Below are positions 47,305 to 47,908 of a stretch of DNA of 47,908 bases, in pieces. Position numbers and translations under genes: made by a program. The stretch's first letter is position 1, and each line of letters starts with the position of its first letter. The stretch is from Hymenobacter sp. ISL-91. Lineage in GTDB: Bacteria > Bacteroidota > Bacteroidia > Cytophagales > Hymenobacteraceae. Location of the stretch: positions 1-47,908 of the forward strand of contig NZ_JAGGPS010000032.1 in NCBI RefSeq assembly GCF_018613725.1, written 5' to 3'. The notes under the pieces were generated by a model that was not told where the DNA came from, ran no database searches, and worked only from the letters and a program-made list of their open reading frames with translations.

Positions 47305-47859
47305 CTACCCCAGCCGCGATACGCCGCCGGACACAATGAACTTCATGATTTCGCTGCTGGGCAGCTCCAGATACGTGACGTTTTCGATGGGCACCAGCAC
47401 CAACTCGCCCGAGAAGTTGTAGGAGTGCGGGAAGTACACGGCCAGCAGGTCGTCGCGGGTGATGGCGGCCATGCTGGGCTGGGTGACGAAGCCCATCTTG
47501 AACACCTGGTCGGCGCTGTTGAGGCGCACCAGCACCGGACGGTTGAACTTCTGGTTGTCGCCCACAAAGGCGTCGAACAAATCCTTCAGGCTCGAATAGA
47601 TGATGCTGACCAGCGGCGTGCGGTGCAGCACCCGCTCGGTAATAATAAGGAAAGGCCGCACCAGAAACGATTTAGCCACGAAGCCTACGGCCGTAATCAG
47701 CAGTACGGCTACCACCAATCCCAGCCCGGGTATATCGAAGCTCAGGCCCGCAAACAGATCATCGAGCCAGCGCAGCAACGCGAACAGAATGTACGCCGTG
47801 AGCCCGATGGGGGCCACAATCAGGAAACCGCTCAGAAAGTAGTTAAGGTACCGGCGCAT
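47305..47859 (-). CDS. DUF502-family membrane protein
   Basis: A 184-residue protein of the DUF502 family: two transmembrane helices at about 7-30 (YFLSGFLIVAPIGLTAYILF) and 45-67 (GLGLVVAVLLITAVGFVAKS), then a conserved cytoplasmic or periplasmic domain with RVLHRTPLVSIIYSSLKDLFDAF, FVTQPS, LLAVYFPHSYNFSGELVLVP and the C-terminal SSEIMKFIVSGGV. The segment SGELVLVP and the VSGGV end are diagnostic. Function is unknown; it is widespread in proteobacteria and Bacteroidota and in plants (COV/LCV family). It is the rightmost complete gene. Confidence 0.9.
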   Translation of the reverse strand: MRRYLNYFLSGFLIVAPIGLTAYILFALLRWLDDLFAGLSFDIPGLGLVVAVLLITAVGFVAKSFLVRPFLIITERVLHRTPLVSIIYSSLKDLFDAFVGDNQKFNRPVLVRLNSADQVFKMGFVTQPSMAAITRDDLLAVYFPHSYNFSGELVLVPIENVTYLELPSSEIMKFIVSGGVSRLG

Positions 47860-47891
47860 CGGGCAGGGTTTAGGGGCAAGTGGGATTGGTA

Positions 47892-47908
47892 ACGACGATG
47901 TAGGGGCG
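47892..47908. repeat. start of another GTAGGGGCGGGGC repeat at the right edge
   Basis: The last bases (AACGACGATGTAGGGGCG) match the left arm of the pair at 45406, so a further copy continues outside the window. Confidence 0.7.

Noticed and set aside
47218..47892. 224-codon plus-strand open frame
   Set aside because: Antisense to DUF502 and running through the GTCATCCTGAG repeat; His/Gln/Arg-rich shadow.

Overview
The window is GC-rich chromosomal DNA from a member of the Bacteroidota, most probably a Hymenobacter-like Cytophagales bacterium. The evidence is two secreted proteins ending in type IX secretion (T9SS) sorting domains, Bacteroidota-type -7 boxes (TAnnTTTG) ahead of several genes, a general lack of strong Shine-Dalgarno sequences, and many hairpin-forming intergenic repeats. 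No rRNA, tRNA, CRISPR array or prophage was seen. About 37 protein genes can be supported.

Layout. 1-2.6 kb: start of an IS630-like transposase running off the left edge, threonine synthase and a LysR regulator. 2.8-7.3 kb: a very large T9SS-exported endonuclease/exonuclease/phosphatase, an RBBP9-like hydrolase and a Uma2-family protein. 7.3-18.1 kb: a bacterial alpha-2-macroglobulin and penicillin-binding protein 1C, normally direct neighbours, here separated by an FkbM methyltransferase and a second Uma2 gene in inverted orientation. 18.4-24.4 kb: a TolC/adaptor/RND efflux operon. 24.4-29.2 kb: small secreted proteins, a manganese catalase and an MFS transporter. 29.4-33.1 kb: an RmlD-type reductase and the TIGR03915/TIGR03916 radical SAM DNA-repair pair. 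33.6-38.5 kb: an Omp85-like barrel, a smaller outer-membrane barrel and a second T9SS cargo. 38.6-42.5 kb: a helical protein, an 11-unit 21-bp tandem array, a CvfB-like S1 protein, a Rossmann-fold protein, a small barrel and an OmpH/Skp-like protein. 42.6-45.4 kb: a retropepsin-like/RimK/aspartoacylase-like cassette. 45.5-47.9 kb: a PQQ-type sugar dehydrogenase, a 2TM protein and a DUF502 protein.

Functional themes are envelope defence and export (macroglobulin, PBP1C, RND pump, Omp85, OmpH, T9SS cargo), DNA repair and peptide-tag modification. The most unusual structures are: (1) 11 contiguous 21-bp units with near-palindromic cores spaced two helical turns apart at 39207-39437; (2) a palindromic repeat inserted in frame inside pbpC; (3) a perfect beta-clamp-binding pentapeptide at the C-terminus of the radical SAM repair protein; (4) an AT-rich patch and a small repeat insertion inside the macroglobulin gene. 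All identifications come from reading the sequence and knowledge of families; no database search was run.
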